Of a stretch of 64,000 nt of DNA, positions 12,136 through 25,125 are shown piece after piece. A model generated the notes under the pieces. The model saw nothing but the letters and a program-made list of their open reading frames with translations, ran no database searches and was not told the DNA's origin. The DNA comes from Gorsachius magnificus. Taxonomy: Eukaryota; Chordata; Aves; Pelecaniformes; Ardeidae. The stretch lies in contig CM067082.1 of the NCBI GenBank assembly GCA_034008185.1, positions 102,481,311 to 102,545,310 on the forward strand, given 5' to 3'. A program made the position numbers and the translations under genes. Each line of letters begins with the position of its first letter. Position 1 is the stretch's first letter.

Positions 12136-15100
12136 CCTATTTGCTTGCAAAAGAATTATTAAGAGGTTATGGGTCATCACATGTATTTGAAGTAAAAATA
12201 TTGCACACCCTGCATATTTACTTGCTTCCCCTGTTCAACCATACGCAAGTCATTTCAGTTTTTCGAGTGACCATTAAGTGGGCTGTTGAGTTTTCTGCTT
12301 TACAGGCTTCTCATTTTACTTCTCCTGAGTTATTTCTTTCAGGGAGACATTGTCAAGCTTACCTAATAATGGTTGTTACAAACCTCATGATTCTTAAAGT
12401 ATAGATCCTACAGGAAAGGGAACTGCTTCAAGAATGATAACAGTAGTCAATAGCACAGCTCTTGCTTTCAGTCAGTGACAGATTTCTCAGATAACTGTCA
12501 CTTAGGATTATATTTTCTGAGCCTCTGGCTGCAGGTGATTAGTTTGAAATTTTTTTTTTTTTTTTTTTTTTTTAGCCTGAAGAGTTCAACCATTGTGAAA
12601 ATAAAGGGAGAGGAAGTATAGGGGAAAGAGGAAAATTCCACCCTAGGAAAAAGAAAAAAGCTCTTTTCCATTTTAGAACAGCAAGATTTTCTAGAAGCAG
12701 CTAGAAAGTAGAAACGTGGGGTGGGAACAGTCCCCAGCAAAGTGCTTTCATCTGTGTAATTTCATTGTGATTTTACCTAATTACAACACTTTGAAAATCT
12801 GATTTTGTGATTGCACAGTAAAATAGGTGTGACTTAGACCTCTTCTCAGGAAAACCCTAAGTGGAGATAAACTCTGACTGTACAAACACATATATATTTC
12901 TAACTTAGCAGCTTTGTGAAGAATTTAGTAAAGATACATGGTAAAGGAGGCAGGAATTAGGCATTACCTATGTACAGATATGAGGCGTTGGAACACTCCA
13001 TGATGGCTTGATTCCAATTCCCTACCTTGATATTTCCCAGTTCCTGAGAGGGACAATTGTTTTGGCGCCATCTCCAATTAAAACTGATTTCTTAAAGCCT
13101 TCATTAACAGACACCAAACTTAGAAACAGCAGGGGTTTAAGTATTTTTTAAATATCTGTGAGTACTGTATACAGAGCTAAAAATTTAAGCCTGTCTGAAT
13201 CCTAATCCTCATCTCAAAGTTTATCAGCAGGTTTTAAAGATCCATAAAATTTCTCAGGCAATCTCAGGGAAGATCTTTTCTAAGCTTTATGAAATATACG
13301 TTCGAAAAACATGCACTTTTTTCTGTATGGGAGCATGCTTATGGATTTTACATTAAGGCAAACCAGAAAGCTCTCAACTCCACAGGGATTAATAACCATA
13401 CAAAATAATAGACTGTCATGTGTATATTATTTACATGACATAGTACTTTCCACTGAGACTCCCATCCCAGGAAGAAAACAGAACAAGTGCAAGTGAAATA
13501 TTGTAGGAAAGAACACATGGCAGCTGAAGAGTAATAATTTCTAAAGCAAGAAAGATGAAAGTTATTAATCAAAATCGCTAGTTAGTCTCTTCCTCCCTCC
13601 CCACCCACTCCAAAATACACTACTTGATAAACTAGTAGCATGTCAGCATAGAAAAGAGGCTTTCAAATTTTATCACCTAATAGGATATAGAAATGGATTT
13701 AGAAGAAATTTTAAAAGGGCTTAAGTGAATGTAAGTTTCTCCAATTTACAGCTTCTTCCAGCCTTTCCACATGTGGAAATTCACTTGGAAAGTTCCAGAG
13801 ATGTAATTTTCACCCTCCTACACGTCACCTCTGATACAGCTCACAGTTCACAAGAACATAAGGGACTAAATCCTTACCTGACATCGGTAATTGCAAACAG
13901 CCCAAAACAGAGCACATCTACTTACCTTTGGGATTGCAGAAATGCGTACCCACTCACCCCACCCGGTGAGAGAGAGTGGTTCAGAAGTATGCGGATGAGA
14001 AAAATGCCTTATGAAAAATGAGTTTACAACCTCAGCTGGGCTGGCCATTTGCAGCAGTGGAAAAGTGCTGGGGCTGAATTATGGCTCTACGATTTGTTCA
14101 CTACTGTGCTACAAACTCTTAAAGCAGGCCAAGGAGAAGAAAAGAGGAGAGGCTCTCTGCTTAGTTTTACTAGGACAGTAATAACATGAACAATGAAAGC
14201 CAACAGATAAATTTTGCTTCAGGCTTTTTCTTCAAGTAAGTTTTTTGTTCTTCCAATACTACTTTTTCCACTTCATACGCAGTCATACCAGCTTATCATC
14301 TGTTCGCTACGATTCATATACCACTATCCATCCAACCCAAGAAATGCTAGTTTCAGCTATCTTTTTTTTTTTGGAAGATGGACTGACCATATTTGGTTTT
14401 GATTACTGGTCTTTGAACTTATTTTATTTAAGTGCGGTCATCTTCTGAATATATCACTCCGTAAATATGTCACAGTAGGGTTTCATGTTTACTGCTTCTC
14501 AATGACTTCCAGATCAAATTTATTCAGTTTGAAACCAAAAAGATGGTACGTGTGCTTGGTTTTGGGCTGGGGTTTGTTTTGTTTTGTTTCTTTTTAGGCA
14601 TGTGGGGGAGAATGGAGACGGAAGCAAGGTTAACCAGTATTACGCTGTCAGCCATGTCTCTGGAAGTTAGGCTGGCTCATGCATCCTCTCCATCGCCAGT
14701 AACAAAGATTTTGCAAGTGGGATTTCGCTAACGACCCCATTTATGACGTGAGAGACAGGATACCATATCGTTTGATCCCCATAGCCCTGCTGGCGCCCCA
14801 CTGGCAAAAGGATTGGAAAGTAATAACAGATTTACTCTTGCAAGTGAAACATGCATATGACAGTGGTAATACACATAGGGAACAGATCCATTGACTAAGA
14901 ACATGCCATTTTCACATAGTCACTTTTCTGACCGTAACCACACTTTATACTCCAGGCATGGTTCTATTTTCCTCTGCTGTGGCACAGCAGATGTGAAGCA
15001 TTTAAAGCCTTTTAACAGGACCCAATCTAGGGCTAAATGACAAAACCCTGACAACATAATCCTTAAATTTACATCCCTGGCATTTTGAATGTTCTGTGAC

Positions 15101-17045
15101 AGGGTCAAAAATCTTGATAAATCAAAATTCTAACACTGAAAAGAAAAAAATCCAACACAGACACATGATTCATCTAATGGTAAGAGAGGAAGATGTCTTC
15201 ATGAAGTCCTGTTTTGAACAATAAACATTTTAAAGATGCAATTTAAAAAGTACCTCAGCTTCCCAGCTGTATTTGTCCACTACAATATACTGGAGGAGGA
15301 GACCATCTACAAGGTTTGGTTTCTGGGAAATGTCAGCTGCCTCCCTGCTGATATGCATGTTTCTTCAGTCTTCAGTTCAGGGTGGAGACTACATTCTCTT
15401 AAAAGTGTCACGTATTATAATTTTCTTATAAAGTGAGACAGTGAAACATGGGACACCTCAGAAGCTGGCTGCATCTTGCTATAGCAAATATTCCAAAAAG
15501 GGGCTTCTGCAGAAGGCAGGAATTGAGGAGAAAGTACCTCTATCTGCTAAAATAAAATACAAGAGATTGTTTTAAAGGCCCATCAGCCATTTTTCTTGGC
15601 CTAGCAGAATACCACTGGCACTGCAGGCATCCTGGGTTAGTCTGTCTGTGACAGTTACGCTTTGTTAAAGGTAATAATCCCAGAATCCTATTTTACAACA
15701 CACCCTGGAGACATGAAACAAATCAAACTATCCATATTTTGCAATAGTTTCTTGGCATGATCCATGTGGTAATTAAAAAACCTTTAATGGAAATTGCTGC
15801 CACAATTTGCAGGCTCCCTTAATCCAGCTATGGTATCTGCAGCACCTCCAGGCACCTGTCTTATTCTCATAATACAAAATCAACAATACCATAGCAGGGC
15901 TTGAGGGAATGTCTGAAGATGATGAGAACTTAGAAAGGAATGCCAGTATGAAAACTTGGCTGGTGCTTGTTTTTTGGGTTTTTTTTTTGTTTATTTATCT
16001 AATCATTCTTTTACCAGGAAATATCACATGGAGAAATGAAGTCTTCTTTTGCAAAGACATCCAGGCCAACTAGAGCTAAATTATTTTAACACAAAATTAA
16101 TTAAAACAAAAACATTTAAACACTATAATTCTAAACATGGCCTTCGGCTACATACATGCCAAGCTACAGCAATTGCAATGCAATAAATCAGTGTGAGATA
16201 TATATATACTAACAAAGTAAAAACCTGATTTTTGCCAGGACAAGGGCAAAGCTCTCTTAAATATTTTGAAACTGCAGTCCTGAATTGATCAATTATCAAC
16301 AGACAGCTGCATGGGGATTTTTTTGGTTTGTTTTGTTTTTAATGAAATTTAGTCATTCAATGCTGTACTTGGAGTTGGTAACTACCATTTGTTTGGTTCT
16401 GACTTGAATAACCCAACATGTTACTTTCTAGTTTTCAAATTCTCATCCTGTCCCATTGCCCAATTTTCTTTTCCCCCTAGTACTCACATAAAACCTTTCG
16501 ATGGGAAAAGTGCACAATATCCTCCTGAACTAATTCTACTTATCAGTTTTATGAAGATGGAAAAATCCAAACAATGGTATATACTGTCCTATGAATACAA
16601 AATTCAGTGTGTTTCTTTTGTACTGGATACAAAACTCTTCAGCCCATTCCAAGGAGAAACGTCACCACACCACAACACCCGGACTTGCAGTATTCAACAA
16701 GCCTTTTTTTAATGCAATATCATTCTGTGAAGGTGCTTGAGCATAGGTGGGGAGAAGCAGATACAGTTAAGAATTACCTGTCTCTGGTTTTCCAGCTTAT
16801 TGCACTTTTGCATATTAGTGGCACAGTTCTCCATACTGGTTTGCTGCCCATCAAATTGCACCGAGGTATAAAATAACAAATCACCCTCCAACAAGCACTT
16901 TCCCTTCTGGAGGTCTGGAGTTTCACAGAGTTTGTATCTCTACTGAGAAACACAGTCTAGCTGTATAGCTGTTCTTTAATACTAATGCTTATGCATCCGG
17001 TGGTATACACAGTCTCTGCCTTTCCACCTCTATGGAATATGAACA
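12136..17045. other. Non-coding stretch, no gene seen
   Basis: AT-rich DNA with a T24 tract at 12550-12573 and TTTTG-type low-complexity sequence near 14574-14592. Open frames reach about 107 codons without recognisable content. The segment 15770-15850 carries a TAATCC homeodomain-type core and reads like plausible conserved non-coding DNA, but I cannot test this. Confidence 0.5.
12550..12573. repeat. T24 homopolymer
   Basis: Twenty-four consecutive T. On the minus strand this would be a poly-A tail-like run, but no retroposed gene or LINE body is recognisable next to it. It is likely to vary in length between individuals and reads. Confidence 0.9.
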
Positions 17046-17049
17046 CAAC

Positions 17050-17610
17050 AAAATTCGCCAAAGATCAACCTGACTGACACCAGCTTCAGCCCATCTTTCA
17101 GAGTCTCAGAGGTTCACTCTGCCTGTGGCATGGCCTCTCTGTCCAGCTCTAAGGTGACACTGGTGCTGCTCAGACCCCTGTTCTCTGTGGTGAGACTGTG
17201 GCTGCTCTCCCTCATCCTTAGAGGAATCTGACAAGCTGTAGCAGGTCTGGGAAGCAGCAGCCGCTGACCTCCTGCCTCTGCAGGTGGGGTGGCTGTGAAT
17301 CCCTAAGCATGCCTGGCCCCGCAGTGCTAGCTTGTTTGTGCTTGGGCTGTCTTTGAAGCCTGCAGCCCAGTCACAGAAGAGACCATCTTTCCTCCTATAT
17401 TCCCCAGGGCCGCCTCAGGTCTGTTGCTGTTTCCCTGGATTTCATCACCCAGATGGGCAAGGATGCTCACTGGGAAGACCCTAGCCTCTCAGACAGCTTC
17501 ATCTTAGGGTGCACTGGCTCAGACAAGCCCAGGGTGCTGGGCAATGTGAGCCTGTTTGCAGAGACCTTTACAAAAAGGGCAGCAGAAGTCAGAGAATTAG
17601 ACAGTTAAAA
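17050..17610. other. GC-rich block of unknown nature
   Basis: This block is clearly richer in G+C than either flank and ends abruptly near 17600, where the sequence turns AT-rich. A frame on the plus strand stays open from about 17357 to a stop near 17607. A pyrimidine-rich stretch ending in CCCCAG (near 17390-17408) looks like a splice acceptor in front of the later half. The encoded peptide matches nothing I know and has no ATG until TCACCCAGATGGGC. It could be a lineage-specific non-coding exon, an unrecognised old repeat, or nothing. Confidence 0.3.
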
Positions 17611-17689
17611 TCAATAGCCTTCACTCGAGACTATTTAATGTTTACTTGTTTTAAAACTCCAGCAATATGCATTCCACAAAAATAAATAT

Positions 17690-17830
17690 CTGATATTATT
17701 CCTCTGCTGAATCTGACTTTATCTTATTTAAAGCAACAGATAAGACATAAAGCAAGTGGCAGGCAATTTAACCTTCCTCAGCAGAGAAATACTGTTTATC
17801 TTATCATGTAAATTATGAAAATAGGCCTAG
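17690..17830. promoter_or_regulatory. Candidate GATA-site cluster
   Basis: Four GATA cores lie within 90 bases: TATC at 17720, GATA inside AGATAAG at 17738-17744, and two back-to-back TTATC at 17796-17805. CAAGTGGC, a near match to an E-box (CANNTG), lies between them. GATA factors bind WGATAR; clusters with E-boxes occur in haematopoietic and endothelial enhancers. The sequence is AT-rich, so some GATA matches are expected by chance. Confidence 0.25.
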
Positions 17831-17879
17831 AGGATTTGGCACAGGAAACCTAACATACAATAGGTTAAATAAAGCTTTA

Positions 17880-20800
17880 GCATAAAATACCAAGTGCTCT
17901 ATCATTAAGACAAAGAGGTGAAGGGTGGAACATTTGAACTACCGGTGTCCATTCTGATACTGACTAACAGAAGCTTTATAATCGTTCATTGCTGTCTTAC
18001 TCTGATGTTAACTGGTAAAATACAGAAATCTGAAATCCTGAAATTTTCTGAAATCCTGTTAATTTTTTTTTTTTAATTTTGGCACTTGACATCTCTGTCT
18101 TTGAATAAGAGATGTGTGAATTAATTGTGTACATTTTTCAAACCCTCTGACACAACTAGTTTGAATAAAGTGTTATTGGTTTCTAATTACAATCAAAAGA
18201 ACATACAAAAAATGGGACATCAAGACATCACAGAAGGAGAAAAAAATAGTTTAGAATATAATCAGAGTACAGTGGATATAAAATAGGTAGAAAGAGGGAG
18301 AGAGAACAATTTTTGTGAGAGCAGAACAGAAAAGACATCCGTGTCATCCTCTTGTGACTGAGTCAGCATATGGCCTTTGATTAAATTCCTAAAATAATAC
18401 TGACAACACTGTACTTGTTCCTTGCACTGCTATTATGACAAACAGTCCTGGCATGAACCATGACTGAGGCCCACCCTGAACCCTAACCTGTCTTAAACAA
18501 AGTTACAGTACACCTTGCTGGCACTTGACACACATTCTCCACCTTATTTTCAAAATCTGCTGCCTGAACATGTGCAGGCTTACAAAAGGGCAGCTGCAAG
18601 CTTCTCAGCCGTGTAGGCAACACCAAATTTTGCCATCCCATGGGTGAAGAAAGAATTGGGGCAGAAATATCTCAAGGCACCAGCTAGGACTGGATGGACC
18701 AGCAGCCAGGATGCACAACTACCCAAGACCAAGGCCAGGCAGCTCGCTCTCTTGCACCGACCTATGCCATTCAATAAGGTGTGCCACTGTGATTTTGCTG
18801 CCTTCATAAGTTTGCTTTCCTTAAACTAATGCCTACCTCCTGCTTGAGCCTAAAGAAAGTCCTGCCATACAGTTGCTTTAATAAGTGAGGCATAAAGTAC
18901 TGCCAGTTGAATGTGTTTTGTACTGTCTTTAGCAAACACCATCTCATAGCAAAAAACCTCCAAGGCCATTCTGAGACCTTCAAATGTAAGAAAATCACCT
19001 GTAGCCAAAGCCAGAGGGAAAAAGGGAAAGGTATGCCTTCCAGGCAGGACTGTTGCCTACCAAGTGAGGGGTAACCCTAAGCTTCAGTAAACACAATTAT
19101 ATTATTGTTATTAACTGCTACTGCTGTGAGAGTCTGGCATGACAATGGCTCTGTCTTGCAGGATTGATGCAACAGCCTGACTGCAACAGGCAGCCGTGAA
19201 GAAGCAGCCCTTGGTGTGGAGGTGGACTGACAGGTAAAGCACTCCCCCCGTATAGGTTAGAGCACACTGACCAGCTGAGGCAGCAGAGAAGCTGTCATAA
19301 TGTTATCGGCCAGTGTACCACGCTGGGCATGTAGAGATCTGAAACCACAGATGGCTAAATTCACTTGCTGCCAGACCTTTATTTTGCAATACAACAAACG
19401 AAAACAGGCCTTTGCATTGCAAATACCGTATTTAACGAATCTGAGAACATGAAAGCAAATTGTTGACTTCTTTTTTTTTTTAAATGGTTTTGGCCAATAC
19501 TTGTATGTAAGCAGAAAGCATGGTGGTCAAATCACATTACCTTAAATAGCAGTAGAACAGCAGAGGTCAGAGCAGTGAGGCTACTGCAAAGGAGGTTTTC
19601 AGTTGTCTCAAGGTGATCCATGCCAACTTGCATAGGTGGGCAGGCGTATGATGGACCCTTCCTGAGGCTTCGTGCTAGTCTGCAACAAAATAAAGGAAGG
19701 CTGGTGAGTGGAAAGCTTCTCCTGATATCCCTGTACCTGTATAAACATTCCTTATAAAATGCAAAATGGGAAATTGAATTGCCCGTAGTTACCACAGTCT
19801 CACTACTCCCATACAAACTAGGGTTTTGATGTGGTACTGACTTAGAGGAAACCATTGCCATAAACTCATTTCACAGATGACTAAACAAAGAGGAGATTAT
19901 CATCATTTCATTTGATGTTGGTAATTAAAGGTTTTGAAAAATAAAATGAAAGACAACCTTCCCTTGCAGTTTGGAGACTAAGTAAAAGCATATATAGTTT
20001 TACAACATATGTACTTAAACTGGCAAGATTTCATCTCCTAAACCTTTATTTCATGTATAATTTATGTAGATATACTATACTGTGGGTTTTTTGGTATATC
20101 TAATGTTTGGGCAGAGAGGTCTTTAAATGTAGTAAAACAAAAGGAAACAAAACGGACACCATGTGCAAAATCCACAGTCCACACTGTCTTAACCCTTTGG
20201 TCCTATAACCTCCCCCTGCAATTTAATCTGACGTTATCAATTTTTATCTGAAAGGGCCAGCAAACAGTTAATTTTTTTAACAGCAGTTGACACAAGCACA
20301 TCCAATACAGAACATTGATGGAGCCATATGAAAAAGATTCCATGTGCTTAGGGGGCAGGGGTGGCATGTGAAATGAAAAAGTAATATTGTCTACTTTTCT
20401 AGAGCTTGTAAATGGTCTAAGTAATTATTATATGTATTTATTTTATTAAAAGGAGAGGCATTTTTGTTTTGATTTCTTTGCTCTGATCCCACTTATTACT
20501 GCTGTCTTTGAAACTCCACAGACACTGCATTTCTTTTACCGACTGGACATTTCTGAAATAGTACCACTATCAGGTAGATCAGATTGTTGGCAAAAGCTTT
20601 GGCACCAAAGAGACTCAACAAATAAATTTCATCATGCTGACCCTGTACTAAACAGCAACTTTATGTGGATAACCTCATGGGAATGGAAGTTGAGAAAGAG
20701 CTATTTCAAGGCCGCCAATAACTTAATCTCTGTTCAGTTCATAATGCAAAGCCATTTCTGTTTCCTTTGCTCACAGTGCTAAAGAGTTTTTGGGACACTG

Positions 20801-22215
20801 TAATCCTCATAAGGTAGGGAGGGCAATGTGGGGGGTAGGGGTTTGCGGGAGGGAGAGGAGATCCCACTCAAATTATGCCCCATTTAAAAAAAAAAAAAAA
20901 AAGAAAAATAAATAAAAAGCCAAGTTTTTCATCTTGGAAATTCTCAGCCTCAGTTACGTGAGTGCAAAAAGTAACTTTTATTTGAAGAACTAACACTCAC
21001 TTCTTTGTTAAGAAAACTTAGGGCACCACCCAGCAGACATGAAGGCTCCTATGTTATCAGCAAACTATTTCCTGGGTATATGTTCACCCTTTCCATGCAG
21101 CTTGCTTATTTTTTCAACCAAAAAAAAAAAAAAAAGAAAGAAAGAAAGAAAAAAAGGCAGTGCAAACAAATTCTGTAACACTGCTGAATGATCTGTGTTT
21201 TGCTGCAACAACTACTACATTGATGTAATGGAAATTTCATAGGTGTCCAGCTTTGCAGAAACAAAATTGGAAAGGCGCCAAGGGGAACCCTAGTGCAGCC
21301 CCGCGTGTTCTTTCCAAGGTGAAAGGGCTCTGCATGGTGCTGCTGCCTGGCATCATCTGAGAACAGGCCGTAAGAGGCAGAGACAATGCGTGCAGCTGAG
21401 CAAAATAACTCCCATGGGAGAACATGAACCCCCATTCCTCTGTTAATGGTTAACCTAACCCCTTACCCACAAACATAACACCAGTTACTCTGCAAATTTA
21501 GCACTGCAAGCTTGAGTTCTGCAGACAAATAAGCTTGAATGGTTATGCTCTCTGCCCATCTGCCTCTCCTCCCATTGTTGAACCTACATGCTGGTCCGAA
21601 CTATGTTTGATGGGGATGGGGGAAGGTGGGACTCACAAAGACATCAGGTTCCCATAAGTCTACAGAAAGCTAGAGATGGAAGGAGAGCAGGAGGAGACTT
21701 TGGTCGTGCCTCCACGGCAGGGACACATGCAGCAGCTCCTAGTGACTCTTTCCTACTTGCCCTTCTGCACCCACAAGGAGGACCCTGCAGCACCTGATGC
21801 CTCACACCCAACTGGGAAGGATGCAAGGATGCTGGAGAGATGGGGGAAGGAAAGGGACATACACAGGGGTCAGTTCTGGCTTGTGCACAAAGGAAATTGG
21901 AGATACTGTGGGAGAACCCATCAGGAGCACAGGGAAAGGGAGCCAGGTTATTGCTGTGGACAGCTAGTGCAAAACATAGCTGTCCTTAGTGCCACAGTTT
22001 ATGGAACAAATTGTCCTCTTACTGGATTGCCCTTCTCCCCCAAGAAACATTTTTGTACGAGCAGCAGGAATGGTGGGAAAGGAAGATTATACAACATCCA
22101 AAATCAATAGCAGACATCACATGCAGGAAAACTTTCCATTCTGCAATCCTGGGAGTCACCTCAAGTAACAAACCAGACAGGGATATAGCAAAAACTTAAA
22201 TCCTGAAGAACAGAG
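17880..22215. other. Non-coding stretch, no gene seen
   Basis: Mixed AT-rich DNA with several A-rich runs (about 20886-20902 and 21120-21157). The plus-strand frame at 21676-22110 (144 codons) is among the longest in the window but has no recognisable domain, no repeat structure and no splice context. A minus frame and another plus frame are open over parts of the same bases, which argues for a locally stop-poor composition rather than coding. Confidence 0.45.
21120..21157. repeat. Poly-A plus AAAG microsatellite
   Basis: Sixteen A are followed by GAAAGAAAGAAAG and a further A run. This is a typical vertebrate A-rich microsatellite of the kind that grows from a poly-A tail. No retroposed body is recognisable upstream. 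Confidence 0.85.
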
Positions 22216-22340
22216 AGCAGCAGACCTTTAATTTTCTGTTGGTCATTTATCATACTTAAGATGTATACCCCAAAGCTCTATACTTAAATTAGTAGGACCC
22301 CAATTCAATTTAAAGATTAGAATAGAAAGAAGAAAAAAAA
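22216..22340 (+). repeat. Left copy of a 125-bp inverted repeat pair
   Basis: This sequence, starting AGCAGCAGACCTTTAATTTT and ending in an A-rich tail AGAAAGAAGAAAAAAAA, recurs in reverse complement at 25126-25251. About seven substitutions and a one-base difference in the A run separate the copies, roughly 94% identity. I do not recognise the family. The A-rich 3' end would suit a retroposed sequence; the inverted layout would also suit the terminal repeats of a roughly 3-kb DNA element. Confidence 0.85.
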
Positions 22341-25125
22341 TAATAATTGGCCCTTTAATAATGCCACGTGTAGCAGGATGGCACAGTCTTCACTGTCCAG
22401 CATGGTTATACTATGCTTATCAGAGGGCTGCCATGCTCGGGGAGCTTTTGCTCCCCCAGCCCCAAACTATCTCTACATCACTGTCTAGCAGCATAACCTA
22501 GCAGCTTGCAATAAAGTCCCCTCTATACTCCTGCACATGGATCTCATTGTTCCCTAGGAAAGTGAAGCGGAAACCCAGCATCCACCAGCAGCAAGACACT
22601 GCAGCCGCCCCTGCAGCCGCCTCTGCTGACTTCAGATTCAGCCCAGTGGAGCGACAGAGCCAAACCTCTGTGGAGGGGCCGGACCTCAGGCGTCGGTGAG
22701 CTGTGCAGACCTCTGCGGGCTTGCAGCTACAGAACGGCATGGAAAGTAATATTAATATAAAAACCAGGTGGTGCCCAATTTTTTCAGTTGTGCTGTTTTG
22801 CCTTTGCAGGGAGGGGGAGTATTGGGAAAGATGAAGATGACCTCTATCCCCCTGCTGTCTGCCTAAATATTCAGTACTAACTTTTGGCTTCTTTTAAAAT
22901 ACAATGCACCTTTTCATGAAGCTGCCCTTGAAAATCAGCCATACTGAATGTCACTATATATATCAAGATACAGTGCGGTGTAAAGGTTATGTTAGTTTCT
23001 ATAGGACTGCAAGAAGAGATGAAGTAGTCTTGTAAGAGGAAGGGGTTTTTTTAACTAGAGGTTTAGTCTATGGATTTCACAGATTTAACTAGCAGCAGCC
23101 AGGCGCGGCCTTGCTATTTCATCAAGCCAGAGCTTTATACCCAACCTTTGCATTTCACCAAACTTTGTCCTTGAGAAAGTCAGGTGTCCATGGCTAGCAT
23201 ACCCGTACTTTTAACCAGATACCCAGTCCAAATGCAAGAAAAACAAAGGGCTGTTGTGATGCGATAAATACTTCCCCCTGCAGCCAGCATTTGCAGTTTT
23301 ACTCTCTTTGTCTCTCAGTTCATTGCCCTGGTAAGGTGTCTAGCAGCCGACAAACAGAGCCCAACATTTAAGAGAGCCTGCAAACGCCAAGTTAGCTTTA
23401 CTTGTGCATGTGGTGAAAGAAGAGCCCAGGCATCTTGCCATGGTAAAGTAAAGTAGCAAAACAAAACAAAAACAGAGTTTAAAAGTTTATCTTCTGGAAA
23501 CCTTTTGCACCCTCGACAATGTCTTTGTATTTCAGGGTCTTTTAAGCCGGCCTTGTCAGGCTAGAAAGACCTCTGCACAGTCAAGAAAATACTGTCTCAT
23601 AAGACCCTGAGATAGGATAAGGCCACAAATCCCAGGTTTTAAAGAAACAATGACAGCAAAAGACAAAACAAGTGAAAGAGCAGAAGACTGGGATCAGAAG
23701 ATGAGCTATGAGGTAAAATTGCAATGGTTTACATTTTTTAAACATCAGGGAAAACATTCAATTGCAAGAATGATTTTCATGTTTGTTTTTTAGCACCCCC
23801 ACCTCTCTAAGAGAGGGTTGGATTTTTTTTTCCTTTCTACTTTGGCTGCTCTAGGCAAGGATTTTTCCCCTCAACTGTTTACTCTTTCACTCAGTCTTCA
23901 GTAGAATGTCAGCAAACAATTGTCATTTGGTATCTGCAAAAGATAATGCAGGTGGAAAGGGGAATACTGAAATCCAACACCTCTCTGTAAAAACCTACTG
24001 TACTATCAACACCAGATAAACTTCCTTTTCTCTGCTAGAAACCTGACCTTGTAAATACACTTATGAGGATAATGGTAAGGGAATACCTATCTGGCTTGTT
24101 TGGGTAAGTTATCAGCAGGTCTTCCTCTCAGAAGACAGAAGGTTTCTGGAAAGTAAAGATGTGACCCAACTTTGCAATGGGCGCCTTAAGAAAGGTTTTC
24201 TCTGGATCTCAGTATGAAGTGGGTGAGGTTGCAAGACAGTTACAGTGGGTCCTGCTCTGAAGTGCTGAGCACAAGGCAGCAGTTAGGTCAGTACGGTGTA
24301 TTCACCTTGAACCAAGGAATTTGAAAGAAATCACCTTTACTTAGCTTTCTCAGCACATCACACACTCAAGCATTCAGTTTGTCTTTTCAGATTGGAAATT
24401 ACTGTCAGAGCTGCACTTCAGATTCTAGAGCTTTGAGGTGAATGTGTTATGTACAAGATGATTTAAGAATAAATTAAGTAAGCACTCCTACAGATTAAAA
24501 CCTAGGTAAAATTCAACCCCCCTAAAAAGCAAAATACTACTGTGCTGTATTTTTGCAGTGCATGCTTATATTTTAGTTAACTAGTCGAGTAAGCTCTTGC
24601 CCACCAGCCCTTCTTTTTTAATACTGAATCCAAAAATCCCCAAAAAAGAAAGGAAGTGCTCTTGAATTTTAGTAATCAAACCCAGCTCACGTAGCTTTTG
24701 TTCGTGTAAATATGCTACTCTCACAAATGCAGTGTCCACAGCACTTCACAAATATCTCATAAGTAAAGTTTTGGACTAAAATACAGAATTATTTTTTTTA
24801 AAGTACCCCTTTGAAGTTTGTTGTGGAAAGAATTATCTTCAAAAGACCATTCTTTAAATTTACCTCAATCACATGAACAGTCATGGAAGTCACAGGAACC
24901 ACCTGCATCAGCAAGAAAAGCAGGATTTGACCCTGAATGACTCAGCTAAACTCCATGCTGTCAACCTAAATTCTACATGTAATTCAATTTGGGCACTACT
25001 GCTGTGTTCTTTTAACAGAGGCTGTTTTACATCTCAGAAACGTCTGGACCACAACAATGTCACTACTAGACAACTTCTGCTTTTTTACACGCTTCACAAA
25101 TTTTCAGGGGGGGAAACTGTTGTAA
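22341..25125. other. Spacer between the two inverted 125-bp copies
   Basis: About 2.8 kb of mostly AT-rich DNA holding the CpG-rich spot at 22560-22740 and no transposase-like frame. The longest frames are about 80-94 codons and unrecognised. If the inverted copies are terminal repeats, this would be a non-autonomous or lineage-specific interior. If they are two independent insertions, it is ordinary intervening DNA. Confidence 0.5.
22560..22740 (-). promoter_or_regulatory. Small CpG-rich spot, possible minor promoter
   Basis: I count nine CpG dinucleotides in about 180 bases, far above the surrounding DNA. Read on the minus strand, a TATA-like TTTTATATTAATATTA (about 22747-22762) lies just upstream, and a frame of 80 codons starts at 22740 with alanine-rich content and no known domain. 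This could mark an unannotated promoter or first exon of a non-coding RNA, or simply a retained CpG-rich patch. Confidence 0.25.

Noticed and set aside
14791..14812. Possible minus-strand CTCF site (CTGGCGCCCCACTGG region)
   Set aside because: The spacing within the core differs from the consensus by a deletion of about two bases, so it was not called.
21676..22110. 144-codon plus-strand frame
   Set aside because: No recognisable domain, and other frames are open on both strands across the same bases, which fits a local shortage of stop codons rather than a gene.
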